This document shows positions 20,916 through 31,327 of a DNA stretch of 64,000 nt, in pieces (within the stretch, counting starts at the first letter, position 1; each line of letters opens with the position of its first letter). A model generated the notes under the pieces. The model searched no databases, was not told where the DNA came from, and saw only the letters and a program-made list of their open reading frames with translations. This stretch comes from Tritrichomonas musculus (Eukaryota; Parabasalia; Tritrichomonadida; Tritrichomonadidae): contig JAPFFF010000008.1 in NCBI GenBank assembly GCA_039105265.1, positions 4,898,001-4,962,000 on the forward strand, in the 5' to 3' direction. A program made the position numbers and the translations under genes.

Positions 20916-21809
20916 CTATATAAGTTGCTCGATATCGCTTGATCCTTTTTGTTTTTGAATATTGTCAAGAGGAATTTGTTGGGAATATTCGGAAGTTTGA
21001 TCGGTTGCTTTGAATACATTATGAGAAAGTAACATGTCGATGTTAATTCTGGAACTTTGTTCAGTTAGACATTTGTTTATCAAATCTCTGGCTAGAGGCG
21101 ATTCAACTTTGTCGATTGATCGGGGTGGTTTACATTGAACTATGGCATTGAATAAATCTTCGGGAGTTTCTGCTTCATTATAAGGTTCTTCGCCTGTAAA
21201 TAATTCAATTAATATAATTCCAAGTGACCATATGTCATTACTAAGAGCTTTAATTCCTCTTAACCTTTCAGGAGCATTGTACACCTCAAGATTTATTGAC
21301 GATGGTGCAGTTTTACGGCCACTTAAAGTTGATAACGGTAAACTCAGCTTTACAGTCCCAGCGCCAGGTTTGATGAAAACTTTTGAAAGAGAAAGTGATC
21401 CATGCCATATGTTCAAATGATGAAGAGCTTGAACACCTGTTGCAAGATTTTTGAACCATTTAATAAGGTTTTTTTGTGATGGACGAGAATCAATCATTCG
21501 CATATATTCAGGAAGAGATGGGAATTGAGCTGCTTCTGTGATAACAACAAAAGCTTGAGGTAAACTTGTTTTCCATAAATCGATTATATTCAATATAATT
21601 GGGCAATGAATATTCTTGACTTTTGAAAGGTTTTGAAATGATTCATCTCGTTCTTTTTCTGTAAGTTTATCATTAATAAATTCATACCAATAAACTTGTA
21701 TACCATTGCTTTGTTCTACGCCTAGATAGCAAACAAAATCGTGATAGGATGCTTTTACTTGATTCATTTTTACAAAGCGTTCATTTGGATCTTTCGTTTC
21801 TGTTATCAT
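20916..21809 (-). pseudogene. Intact gene for a WNK/NRBP-like pseudokinase
   Basis: The gene is intact; the 'pseudo' refers to the kinase fold. In this 297-residue protein the kinase fold is clear (GVQALHHLNIWHGSLS, YNAPERL, SNDIWSLGIILIELFTGEEPY), but all three catalytic signatures are changed. The beta3 lysine region reads VYWYEFIND, HRD is HGS, and DFG is replaced by a Leu/Ser-rich stretch. The N-lobe phrase 'YWYEF...LTEKERD' resembles the WNK and NRBP group, where NRBPs are pseudokinases acting as adaptors. ATG start. It likely scaffolds instead of phosphorylating (inference). Divergent from the aminopeptidase gene across a 737-bp gap. Confidence 0.75.
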
Positions 21810-22546
21810 ATAATAAATGTAAATTATACAGGATTTATCAAATATTTGAATTTATATTTGTCCAAATGAGTTATTTCAATTGTATTTTGAGAAATGAAAA
21901 ATTTGTATGGATTATTTTGAATTTTTTTGAGATAATACTTATGAATTGAGTTAATTTCATTCGAGTTTTTGATATTATTTTTTTAAAATGGTTCATATTC
22001 CTCAATGAATGTTTTATTATATTCGGTAAATAGCCAAAACAATTCATTTGATTTCACAATCTTGATTTTTCATTTCTATCAAGTGTTTTTGAGTTAAAAA
22101 TTTCTATTTTACCAAGCATAGTGTGCATTTTACCAAGCATAATCCTTGTTTTGAGAGACTTTTAGCTCCTAACATTTGATAATAAAAAAATAAATATTTT
22201 TTTTACCCACTTTTCTTTTTGCTTAATATCATAAATGGAAGTAATTCTGATAAGTTTGATTACAAAAATAATTAAGAATTTCTTAATAAGAAAAGAAATG
22301 ATATGTGATTAAAAACTTTCTTGTTTTTGATCAAGCATCTTTAGTATTTAAAGTATATTTTAGTAATAAAAAATTTCATAATGAAGTTTCACCCAAAAAA
22401 ATAAATTCTTTAAAAAGAAATTTATGTTGTTGTTGATCTTTTTCTACTTTTCAATTTCTCTCAAATATTTTATGTATAAATTTTAAATTTTGAATAGGAT
22501 ACTCTTAATAATTTGACTGGCTACTTTACTAAAATTTTTGGTGGAA
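21810..22546. promoter_or_regulatory. Divergent intergenic region
   Basis: This gap must hold promoters for both the pseudokinase (minus) and the aminopeptidase (plus). A phrase 'taccaagcata' occurs twice near 22,110-22,140. No firm promoter element could be called. Confidence 0.3.
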
Positions 22547-24472
22547 ATGGATTTCAGTCTTTTTAATGCGCCAGCTTTTTCCAAAATTCCTGCGGTAAGA
22601 TTATCAAAAAATTATGTTCCAGTACATTATGACATTTTCATTCATCCAGATATACCAAAAAAAACTTTTTCTGGAAAAGTTGAAATCCTTGTTAAATATT
22701 TAAATGGCCCAGAAAGTGAACGCCCACATCAAATGGAATTGCATTGTGATCCCACTATTATCATTTTATCAGTTGTACAAAAGAATCATAGTTTAAAATT
22801 TCACGTAGAAACTGATGGAAAATTTATAATTTTAGGTGAGGATTTTGATGTAAATGGGCCAATTGCTATTTCTTATGTTGGAAGTCTTAATCATAAATGG
22901 AAAGGATTATATTATGTTGATGAAAATTCATGCTGTACCCAATTTGAGCCAAACGACGCAAGAAAATGTTTTCCATGCTATGATGAACCATGGGCTAAAG
23001 CAACATTTTCAATTTCAATACGCCATTTATCAACATTAAAGGCCTTAAGTAACATGCCAGCCATTTCTGTTTCTCAATCTTCAAATCCTAATGAATCAAT
23101 AACTTGTTTCCAAAAAACTCCGCCCATGTGTACATATTTAGTTGCAATTGCTGTTGGGCAATTTTCATGTTTAACCGGAAACACAGCAAGAGGTTTGCCT
23201 GTTGATGTATATGCATCACCAGAAAACAGCCAATATCTCCAATTTCCTCTAGAAGAAGCAATCAAAACACTTAATTATCTTGAAGAATATTTTGATATGC
23301 CATTTGACCTTCCACGTCTTCAAATACTTGCTGCAAAACACTTTATGTTTGGAGGCATGGAAAATTATGGCCTTATCATAATTGTTGAACAACTATTTTT
23401 AACTCGTCAAACTCAGCCCATTTCTCCTGAACTTTCACAATCTGAAAGGCAATTTCTAGATCTTATGAATGGGGCTGGATTTGTGGAAGGTATGGCCAGC
23501 CTTATGCAATCATTCTCTCTAAGTCAGCTATCCACAATGATGGATGAATCGACAGCAAGATTAGTTATGTCTTCATTATCTGAACCAGCTCGACTTTCTT
23601 TATTATCTCAAGTAGTTACGCATGAAATTGTCCATATGTGGGCTGGTGATATTGTTTCACCAAAGTGGTGGGATTCACTTTGGCTTAATGAAGGCTTTGC
23701 TACCCTCCTTCCTTCATTGATGTTTGATGAATATCATCCAGAGTTCACATTCCTCAAACTTTATGATGATTCAAATAATCAAGCAACTCTCGGTCTTGAT
23801 GCGCTTGAAAGATCCCGTCCTGTTCATGGAAATATTGTTAGTGAATCCGATTCGTTTGATATGATGAGTTATAACAAAGCTGCTGCTGTTCTCAGAATGA
23901 TTCGTACATTAATTGGTCCAATAAACTTCAGAAACTTTTATAGAGGATTTTTAAAGAAATATGAACATAGCTGTGCTGATTCTGAAGATTTTCTAGTTAG
24001 TTTAACCGAATTCCTATCAACTAACAGGAGTGATGAAGAACATTTCAATTTTGATGTTAAGAAATTTTTCGATGAGTGGATTTTTAATGATGGATTCCCA
24101 TTAATTATTATTGAAGAAAACTTTATAAGGCAAATTCCTTTTTCACCAGGTGATGACCAACGTATTTGGCAGATTCCATTAAAAATTTTATATGGTAAAA
24201 AAGACTCAGACGAAGTCAAATCAACAATGGTATTTTTAGATAAAGAAGAAATGGAATTTAATATCGATTGTGATTGGTTGATCGTTAATCCTGGATTAGA
24301 TTCTTTCTGTAGAGTTTGGTATGTTGGTGATTGGCTACAAAACGCTATAACAAATGGATGTAGGTTTTTGAATATGAGAGAAAAATCAATTTTCAAAACA
24401 GATCAAAATATTCTAGTTTGTAGAGGATATATTGATCAAGAAGATATATTACTCATGCAATCTTATATATAA
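22547..24472 (+). CDS. M1-family zinc aminopeptidase with an enlarged catalytic-core loop
   Basis: A 641-residue protein from the ATG at 22,547 (the frame is open 9 bases further to a TTG). It removes N-terminal residues from peptides using one zinc. The N-terminal beta saddle (about 15-215) leads to the substrate-amine motif GGMENYG (usually GAMEN), then HEIVH and, 18 residues on, NEGFA supplying the third zinc ligand Glu. The distance between GGMENYG and HEIVH is about 90 residues, against about 30 in typical M1 enzymes, so an insertion of about 60 residues (Ser/Met/Leu-rich) sits beside the active site. The protein stops at about 640 residues and lacks the long C-terminal helical domain found in ERAP/APN. 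No signal peptide: cytosolic. Confidence 0.9.
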   Translation: MDFSLFNAPAFSKIPAVRLSKNYVPVHYDIFIHPDIPKKTFSGKVEILVKYLNGPESERPHQMELHCDPTIIILSVVQKNHSLKFHVETDGKFIILGEDFDVNGPIAISYVGSLNHKWKGLYYVDENSCCTQFEPNDARKCFPCYDEPWAKATFSISIRHLSTLKALSNMPAISVSQSSNPNESITCFQKTPPMCTYLVAIAVGQFSCLTGNTARGLPVDVYASPENSQYLQFPLEEAIKTLNYLEEYFDMPFDLPRLQILAAKHFMFGGMENYGLIIIVEQLFLTRQTQPISPELSQSERQFLDLMNGAGFVEGMASLMQSFSLSQLSTMMDESTARLVMSSLSEPARLSLLSQVVTHEIVHMWAGDIVSPKWWDSLWLNEGFATLLPSLMFDEYHPEFTFLKLYDDSNNQATLGLDALERSRPVHGNIVSESDSFDMMSYNKAAAVLRMIRTLIGPINFRNFYRGFLKKYEHSCADSEDFLVSLTEFLSTNRSDEEHFNFDVKKFFDEWIFNDGFPLIIIEENFIRQIPFSPGDDQRIWQIPLKILYGKKDSDEVKSTMVFLDKEEMEFNIDCDWLIVNPGLDSFCRVWYVGDWLQNAITNGCRFLNMREKSIFKTDQNILVCRGYIDQEDILLMQSYI

Positions 24473-24589
24473 AATTTTTCTTTTATTATGTTTAAATTTC
24501 TATTATTTTTAGTAGCTATATATTTTTGCATGAAAACTGCCTCAGAGTATGTGGTGAAGTAAATTTCAATGATATTTTATAAAGTAACT

Positions 24590-24640
24590 GTTTTGAGACT
24601 GGAGAGTATTCAAAAGGGCTGGAGTGAAGTGATATTTTCA
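24590..24640. repeat. Left copy of a direct repeat flanking the Tigger gene
   Basis: TTTTGAGACTGGAG followed shortly by CTGGAGTGAA. A similar stretch in the same orientation lies at 26,877-26,925. Direct orientation is not what pogo ends usually look like. Confidence 0.4.
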
Positions 24641-24727
24641 TTGAAAAAATTGCTTTAATAATTTTTCGATATTTAAAAAGTTTAAAAAACGATCTTTATG
24701 AAAAAGTTTGAATTGAAAGGATATTTC

Positions 24728-24832
24728 TCATTTCAGAGTAGGTGTAACTCAAAGAGATTTTATTCTCAAAAAGTTTGTTTTTCTGAAGTTTACGCAATTT
24801 TTTTTGAGAGAGTTTCACCTACTCTCTCATTT
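24728..24832. repeat. Imperfect inverted repeat (hairpin)
   Basis: AGAGTAGGTGTAACTC at about 24,736 pairs with GAGTTTCACCTACTCT at about 24,812, with T-rich surroundings and about 60 bp between. Possible miniature element just upstream of the transposase gene. Confidence 0.45.
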
Positions 24833-24951
24833 CTTACTCCATGGTATTTTCAGAGGACGATGATCAAAATTCATTCAATTTCTGACCAAATTTTTTCACA
24901 ATTTGAAAATTCAATGAATATTTGTTTGGTCATGCATTTCACTTTTAACTA

Positions 24952-26253
24952 ATGTTTGAAGAACTTGCTACTGCAGCTACACAAGATTATCTTACGATCA
25001 TTCAAGTGGAAATATTTTTAGCCAAAAAATCAGGTAAAACTTATGAAACAATTATTTCTGAATATGGATTAAGCGGAAATTGTGCCTTTGTAACATGCAT
25101 AGTAAGAACATCTCAATTTAAAATTTGGTATCCTGCATATGAAGGAGGAGCAGATGCATATCTCAGCAAACTTGATCAACAATATTTCATAAATTTCATT
25201 ATTGATGAAGCAGATTTCTCAAACTGCGTGCCAGAAGTTATAGCATCCAATTTGGCCTTTAATTTGAAAAAGAAAAGAATAAAAAAAGCAGCTTTGTTAT
25301 TAGCACAAATAGGTTTCCCGAAATTAACAGCTTTGTTATTAGACGATGTAAAGCATCCATGTAGAACATGGATATACCATTTTGTTTCACAATTGAAGTT
25401 GCGTTGCGTCAACCCGCAACCTTTGGAATTCGTTCGAAGGTTTTCTTGTGACCAGATATCAATTCAAAATTTTTTTGATGTAAATTGGATTCTTTTAAAC
25501 AGAAATCCTAAGTTGATATTCAATATGGACGAGACATTGGTCGATTCAAATCGAAAGTTGAAGGAAATAACGCCAGAAAAAACAATTCCATTGACAATTG
25601 AAAATTCAAAATATCCTCACATAACTGGTGTCGTTACCGTTTGTGCTGACGGATTTTATCTTGACCCTTTCATAATTTTGCCAAATAAAAAAACGGCTAA
25701 AAACATTGAGAGTTTTATTGACAATACATTTGTTGTTTCTACAGTCAGCGGCTGGATGAATAAGGACTGCTTCATTATATACGCATTGTACTTCTGCGCC
25801 TTTATTACTCATTACAGAATGAAATTGCCAAGAAATTTAAGAGATGAGCCAATTCTCTTAATTGTAGACGGCCATTCATCTCGTGAAAATTTTATGGCCA
25901 ATTATATATTCAATATATTTAACATTGATTTGCTTGTTTTACCAGGCCACTGCACTCATATAACCCAGCCTTTTGATGTTGCAGTGGCTGGGCCTTTGAA
26001 AACTTACTTAAAAATCGAATTATCCAAAATAGACTTCCAAATTGAATGGGATGGAATTCAACCGATTGACTTTTCTAATGTATCAAAAAAAACAACACAA
26101 CAAATAAGAGAAAAGCTCGTATTCTCTTTCAAAAAAGCACTTCATCTTGCTTGCACATCAGATAATATTGAGTCTGGTTTTGCCAAAACAGGCATTTTCC
26201 CATTAGATATGAAAAGACCAATTGACATTACCTTCTTTACCAGGACAATTTAG
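24952..26253 (+). CDS. Pogo/Tigger-like (DDE_1) transposase, catalytic triad intact
   Basis: A 433-residue protein of the Tc1/mariner superfamily, pogo branch. The DDD triad is visible: Asp193 in FNMDETLVD, Asp306 in LLIVDGHSSR and Asp342 in THITQPFDVAVAGPLK. The N-terminal part (about 1-170) is helical and would carry the helix-turn-helix DNA-binding domains. The frame ends soon after the DDE domain, and a coherent C-terminal continuation lies in the next frame (26,222-26,476), overlapping by 32 bp, so a small indel near 26,230 probably cut off the tail. Clean terminal inverted repeats with TA were not found. An mostly intact element gene, or a domesticated one, are both possible. Confidence 0.8.
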   Translation: MFEELATAATQDYLTIIQVEIFLAKKSGKTYETIISEYGLSGNCAFVTCIVRTSQFKIWYPAYEGGADAYLSKLDQQYFINFIIDEADFSNCVPEVIASNLAFNLKKKRIKKAALLLAQIGFPKLTALLLDDVKHPCRTWIYHFVSQLKLRCVNPQPLEFVRRFSCDQISIQNFFDVNWILLNRNPKLIFNMDETLVDSNRKLKEITPEKTIPLTIENSKYPHITGVVTVCADGFYLDPFIILPNKKTAKNIESFIDNTFVVSTVSGWMNKDCFIIYALYFCAFITHYRMKLPRNLRDEPILLIVDGHSSRENFMANYIFNIFNIDLLVLPGHCTHITQPFDVAVAGPLKTYLKIELSKIDFQIEWDGIQPIDFSNVSKKTTQQIREKLVFSFKKALHLACTSDNIESGFAKTGIFPLDMKRPIDITFFTRTI

Positions 26254-26476
26254 AACTCAAAATTTAATATCTTCAAAATGGCTCAATTCTTCAGAAATGC
26301 TTAATACGTTATTCTTAAAAGAATATGGACGAAATAAAGAAGAAAATGATACTTTTAATATTGAATCAATAATAAAAGCCGTAAAAACCGATGATTATAA
26401 TTGCATCTTGATATCGGAATTACCCACTTTTGTCATTGAAGATCCTAACGGAAATTACTGCATAAAAGAATTGTAA
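26222..26476 (+). pseudogene. Probable C-terminal tail of the Tigger-like transposase in another frame
   Basis: Reads LPSLPGQFRTQNLISS and continues for about 80 residues of polar, acidic sequence to a TAA. It starts where the DDE frame ends, and fits the low-complexity tails that follow DDE_1 domains. Alone it has no recognisable domain. Confidence 0.45.
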
Positions 26477-26843
26477 ATAAAAAAGCCAATTTTAATTGAA
26501 ATTGATTTTTTATTGAATTACTAAATCTATTAAAGAATTTGTCATTTTCCTACGTTTTTAATCACCTGTTTGGTGTTTTTTAAATAATAATATACAGATT
26601 TGATCACCAATTTTTTCGAAATTGTCTTATGAATAAAATTGGAATATGTATATAGTTGTCAAAATCGATTGTTTCTCTTTTTGGATAAAGTATTTGCTTT
26701 TTAATTGTTTAGAATTTGCATCGATATCATATAATTTGCGTTGGTTTTATCACATTGTTGATTAAATCTGGTTCCTTTTTTTTAATACGATTTAACTTTT
26801 TGAATAGCCCTTAAACCAAGTTTTTTTAAAATTCGCGTTTCTC
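26477..26843. other. Intergenic, AT-rich
   Basis: No gene seen downstream of the transposase gene. Confidence 0.4.
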
Positions 26844-27143
26844 TCAATTTAAAAAACAAAATATTTATATTTAGTATATTTTGAGACTGGAGGCTCTCAA
26901 TTTCTCTGGAGTGAACTGAAATTAAATTGAATGATCAAAATCGAATATATTTTTAATAAGACAAATTAACTTTATTATCATATTTAATATGTTTTTTTTT
27001 TTTTTTTTTTTTTTAAGAAAAACAAATTTGATATATCTCAATTTAAAAATAATAATTCATGTGTTTTATTATAAATTTAAATTTAATAATAAATATTAAT
27101 TATATATATATACTAAATATAAATATTTTGTTTTTTAAATTGA
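26844..27143. mobile_element. Small element with a 36-bp inverted repeat at its ends
   Basis: The stretch at 26,844-26,879 (starting TCAATTTAAAAAACAAAATA) returns as its reverse complement at 27,108-27,143 with no mismatch seen. About 230 bp lie between, including a T-run near 26,993. This fits a miniature inverted-repeat element; no coding capacity. A right copy of the 'GAGACTGGAG' repeat lies inside it. Confidence 0.6.
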
Positions 27144-27334
27144 ATAGGGTTTTTTTTTTCAAAAAAATTGAAGTTTATGGTACTCTTAGGATGATTGTTG
27201 CATAAAGTTACATATAGTTTAGAGTAGAATTCCATTGCTATATTGATAGTAGGTACGATAAGGATTAACTTGTTATTAGGAACTGAATTATATATCCATT
27301 TTCGTAAAGCTGTTGATTGGCTTGAATCTTTTGG

Positions 27335-27600
27335 TGCTTGAATAATAATGAGTATTACTTCTGGATGTTTATCCTATACATCGAACCAAGAAAGTGATTG
27401 AGGAAGCAGCAAAGCAAAATATCGAACTCATATATGTACCTGCAAATGGAACTGGAGAGTCTCAGCCGTGAGATAGAGTGATCTTTGGGGTGGTTAAAAC
27501 CAAATGGCGAGCAGGGGCCAACAAATCTGAAATTTTGACTGTGCCAGAACGTTGGCCAAAAATAGGAAATCATATGAACAAAATTCAATAATAGTTAAAT
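27335..27600 (+). pseudogene. Pogo-like DDE transposase fragment (C-terminal half of the domain)
   Basis: One frame reads LLDVYPIHRTKKVIEEAAK, then ELIYVPANGTGESQP, one in-frame TGA, then DRVIFGVVKTKWRAG. This is the end of a DDE_1 domain: the second Asp region (LDVYPIH) and the third (vPa..Tg..QPlDr.vFg..K). The stop replaces the expected Leu before Asp. The N-terminal part is absent here. Confidence 0.6.
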
Positions 27601-28790
27601 TCAATGATGAATGATAATCTAGCCCAATGATAATCCAACAGAAGGCTGTAACTCTGGACCTCCAGCAATTGGAAAATTGTTTGGAGTTAAAGCTGGAACA
27701 ATTTCTTCTCACTTCAAAAGGATGAATCGTGAAAGGAAAAACTTAATTGAAAGGCCTCCAGACTTGAATTGTGTCCAAATACACATGCTTGTTGATTACA
27801 TAATGAAATGCTACATTGAAAAAACCCTCCAACAATGGCCCATCTTGTAAATTATGTTTTTAATAATTTTATTTTTACAGTTCGAGCTGATTCACATTGA
27901 AACACGATCAGTAAAATTAAATAATTAAAATCTGTCAAAGCACAACCATTAAATGAAAAAAAATTTGATTTTCCATTAGAAGAAATAAAAGATTATTATG
28001 TAAGATTGGATAATTTGCTAAAAGAAGAAAATATACCACCATCATTTGTTTATAGTGTTGATGAGTCGGGTTTTCAAGAATTTGTTGATTCTATAAACCA
28101 AACAGTAATTGTTCCTGCAGATTTTGGAGATGAATATTTTTATTATGCTGAAAACAGAACAACTAAAAGAGTTTCTATAATAGGTTATATATGCCTTGTA
28201 GAACAAACTAAATTTAAAAACAATAATCTTATGCTTATCTAATAATAAAAATAAAAGTCAAAAAATTCCTTTGTTTATGTCTTGTAGAACAAACTAAATT
28301 TAAGAAAATGACTTTGTTTATGTCGAATTTTTTGCCTATTGGGCAGATGATATCTTTTTTCCAAATGTTGTCCCAAAAAGAGAGGGTTTAAATTACTATG
28401 GTCTGGTTCTTTACTATTAGATGGGTGGCAGCAGTCATTTCGGAGATTATTTTTTTGATGAATGCACATTTTTAAATGTATATCCATGGCAGGAACCTGC
28501 AGGGAGTTCCGACCAGGTTCAAGCGTTGGACCTGGGCATTTTTGGTATTCAAAAGAAACAAAAATCAGAAAATTTAGAAGTATCGTTAAATAATATCAGC
28601 ATATCTATTAAGAATATAGTTAATTCATAGCGGAAAGCCACTTTACCTGATAATGTTGCCTCTGCCTTTCACCAGGCTGGTTTGTACATTGAAATGAAAA
28701 ATGAATTATCATTCATGCGCGCATCAATTGAAAAAGCTCGAGTAGTGAGGGATCGAGCATATACCTTGCTGCAAATATCTAAAAATAAAA
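27601..28790 (+). pseudogene. Second decayed pogo-like transposase
   Basis: After a helix-turn-helix-like stretch (about 27,620-27,800), a frame at 27,950-28,240 reads PPSFVYSVDESGFQEFVDS and TKRVSIIGYICL, the first catalytic Asp region. A short tandem duplication (about 28,190 and 28,278) breaks it. A further frame at about 28,320-28,790 reads FAYWADDIFFPNVVPKREG, a stop, SSHFGDYFFDECTF, SSDQVQALDLGIFG, another stop, and a C-terminal AFHQAGLYIEMKNE. At least two stops and two frame changes. A different subfamily from the intact gene upstream. Confidence 0.6.
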
Positions 28791-28799
28791 GTCAAAAAA

Positions 28800-29354
28800 T
28801 TCCTTCATTCTGAAAAAAATATTAGATGAAAGGTGATTCTCATCATTATTGGGTGTTGCATTGACTTTGCATTCAAGTATTAGCGGAAGTATCAAATAGT
28901 TTTTTTCATTATTGTGATAAAATTCTTTGATGATTTTGCTAGTTATTATCTGATCAATGAATTTGCTAGGTATATGCTAACAATTTGATTTTTTCGCTTT
29001 AATTTGTCCTGCTTCACTAGGATAGCCTAGAGAAAAATGAAACAAGTTGAAGATTTTTTATTTTGAATTATCATATTGAATCGAACCATTTATTCAGAAA
29101 TTTGATTTATCTCATTGAATTATCTTTTATCAACTATTTGTTGAATTGATAGTTCTCATCATCAAACAGATAACCAATCTTGACAACTTTCAAATCATTT
29201 GCGAGTCTAGGCTCCTAAACATAATCAAAATACGTGAAAAGTTTATAATTAATCGATTTTATCTTTTATACATTTCTCAGTTAAAGTGCCTAAATCAATT
29301 GATTTATACATTCGGGACATGCTAATATGTCTATTTCTTACTTACATTATATAT
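28800..29354. other. AT-rich stretch without recognised features
   Basis: No ORF with coding character was seen. The phrase 'aaaaataaaagtcaaaaaattcctt' seen at about 28,778 also occurs near 28,247 and marks rearranged transposon debris. Confidence 0.35.
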
Positions 29355-30142
29355 AAACTAAATTCCAAAAACTGGACCTCTCAATTTTTTTAAATATATA
29401 GAATTTTTTCAAAGCTTCTTTTAAATTTTGAATGATATTGAAATTTTGTTTACTTTCATTATGGGCTCAGGCTTTTCAGCAACCAAAATCAAATTCATTA
29501 TAATTCCTTAAGCCAAGATGATAAATATGATAAATCTGATCATTCTACTCGGTCCCGAAAACAAACAAATAAGATCAAAGATAATCAAAAATTATGTAGT
29601 GATCAAGATTAATATTCCGACAAATCCTTAAACCAAGATGATAATTATGGTAAATCTGATCATTCTACTTGATCACAAAACCAAACAACTGAGATCGAAG
29701 ATAATCAAAATATACAGAATTTACAGCATCAAGCTCCAATTTCACCATCAATTAGCAGCATAGGTACTTTTAATCAAGTGAATCAGATGAATAGTTCACC
29801 ACCAATTTGAACTTGAAAGTATCATAGAAATTTTAGAAATAATGAAAATGAAGAAGAATATGTAGAATTTGAAGAAGAAGAAGAGGAAAAAGAGGAAAAA
29901 GACAAGAATTGTACCGATGATGAAATAATGAATCCATAGCAATTTTTTATTCAATTTTCTTTCACAATTCAAATATATTGAATTTTTTATATAAAAAACT
30001 ATTCTATTTTTCAATATATATTTAATTTTTGAAAGTTCCAAAAACTGGACCTCTGAAATAGAAAATAATGTTATCAAATTAAAAAATAATATTTTGAATT
30101 TCCCACAAATAAATTGAGAGGTCCAGTTTTTGGAATCCAGTT
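29355..30142. mobile_element. Inverted-repeat element with decayed coding remnant
   Basis: Left end AATTCCAAAAACTGGACCTC (about 29,361) matches the reverse complement of the right end (about 30,115-30,137) over roughly 30 bp with two mismatches. Another left-type end in direct orientation lies at about 30,034, so a shorter element of about 105 bp may be nested at the right. Inside are two degenerate direct repeats of about 130 bp (near 29,510 and 29,632) that read as a polar, acidic, stop-containing coding relic ending in a Glu-rich run. No catalytic domain here. Confidence 0.55.
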
Positions 30143-31011
30143 TAAATTTTCTCCTTGAAGCATTTTTTTTTTTTTTCCCTTTCAGATGGTGTATTTCTTC
30201 TTAAGCATTCTCTTTTCCTAATTTCTTCATCATTCTTATTTTCATTCTGGACGCAAGGTGATATGTAATCAGAACATGTCGACTTTAGTAATTTTGAGTC
30301 AAAATTGGAATCATTTTTTCGACAAATGGCAACTGCAAGTCGAGCTTTACTAGTAATATTGAAAACTTTATTTTTTGGCAATACTTTTGTGGCCATTGCA
30401 TTAATGGATTCATTTACCTCTGTTTGCGCTTTTCCAGTTTTAACAACAAGATCTGTATTTTTTACTAAAAAAATTTCTAATGACTTTTTAAAGTTCATCA
30501 CCTTTCTTTCCAGCCTCCCACTCCCAAAAGGACTCTTAGAATCATTTTTACTTGGTCGTCCTCGCCTTTTACGGTTGATTAATTGGTTAGCATGAACACA
30601 TTCATCATGCTTACCAGTTACATGATTAGCCATGTTGTCCCATTGCTTTTCCTTTATTTCAGGATCCTGAACATTATAAACCAACCAATTGAAATAGCTA
30701 ATAATTTATTCAATTAATGTTGCAAAGAGCTCAAAGCATTTTTTGATAGTTTTCCTCTCTGGATCCTTTTTATTCTTAATATTTCTGCTCAAATCTTCGA
30801 AATACTTATTTACTTTACGTCCAATCTCTTGAGCAGCATGTTCAGGGTCGAACGTTTCGCTCAACTGAAGATCAATTCTTCTTTTGATTATTCAAGATGT
30901 TTTTCCATCATGGCCATGAGCTATATCCACCATCTTATCTTTGATAATTGGCTTCAAGTTGGTCAACCCTTTTTCTATTCCAGCAGTTTCCATATTTGAA
31001 AAAGCACCTTC
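30142..31011 (-). pseudogene. Decayed DNA transposase fragment (unclassified)
   Basis: A single minus-strand frame starting near 31,010 reads GAFSNMETAGIEKGLTNLKP, then VDIAHGHDGKTS, one TGA, then FDPEHAAQEIGRKVNKYFED, one TAA, then WLVYNVQDPEIKEKQWDNMA, VTGKHDECVH and a basic linker KRRGRPSK (AT-hook-like). The 'DxAHxHD' and 'W-x3-HV-x-GKHDxC' phrases look like the middle and C-terminal parts of a cut-and-paste transposase. The N-terminal part is missing. It abuts the inverted-repeat element at 30,142 and may belong to its autonomous parent. Confidence 0.5.
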
Positions 31012-31327
31012 AAATTACATATAGAATTTTTTCAGAGGGAATAAAAAAATACAAGTTTCTTAAAAAGAAAGCCATATTACAAATTTTTCTTATTATAAAA
31101 ATATATAAAAAATCTATTTAAATAAATAATTAATATTAATATTATATAACAATTTGATATTGAGATAAAACGATATATAGTACACCCTTAAATAAAATTT
31201 TTTTTTATCAAAATTGAGTAAAGTCGTTAATAATTTAAGAGAATTCATAGAGTTAATTCAAACTTATTTACACAATTTTAAGCAAAAATTGACTTTTACA
31301 ATTTTACCTCTTATTTGACCATAGATT
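31012..31327. other. Intergenic, AT-rich
   Basis: No feature seen. Confidence 0.35.

Noticed and set aside
30305-30595. 96-codon plus-strand ORF
   Set aside because: Antisense to the transposase relic, which has the coherent motifs.
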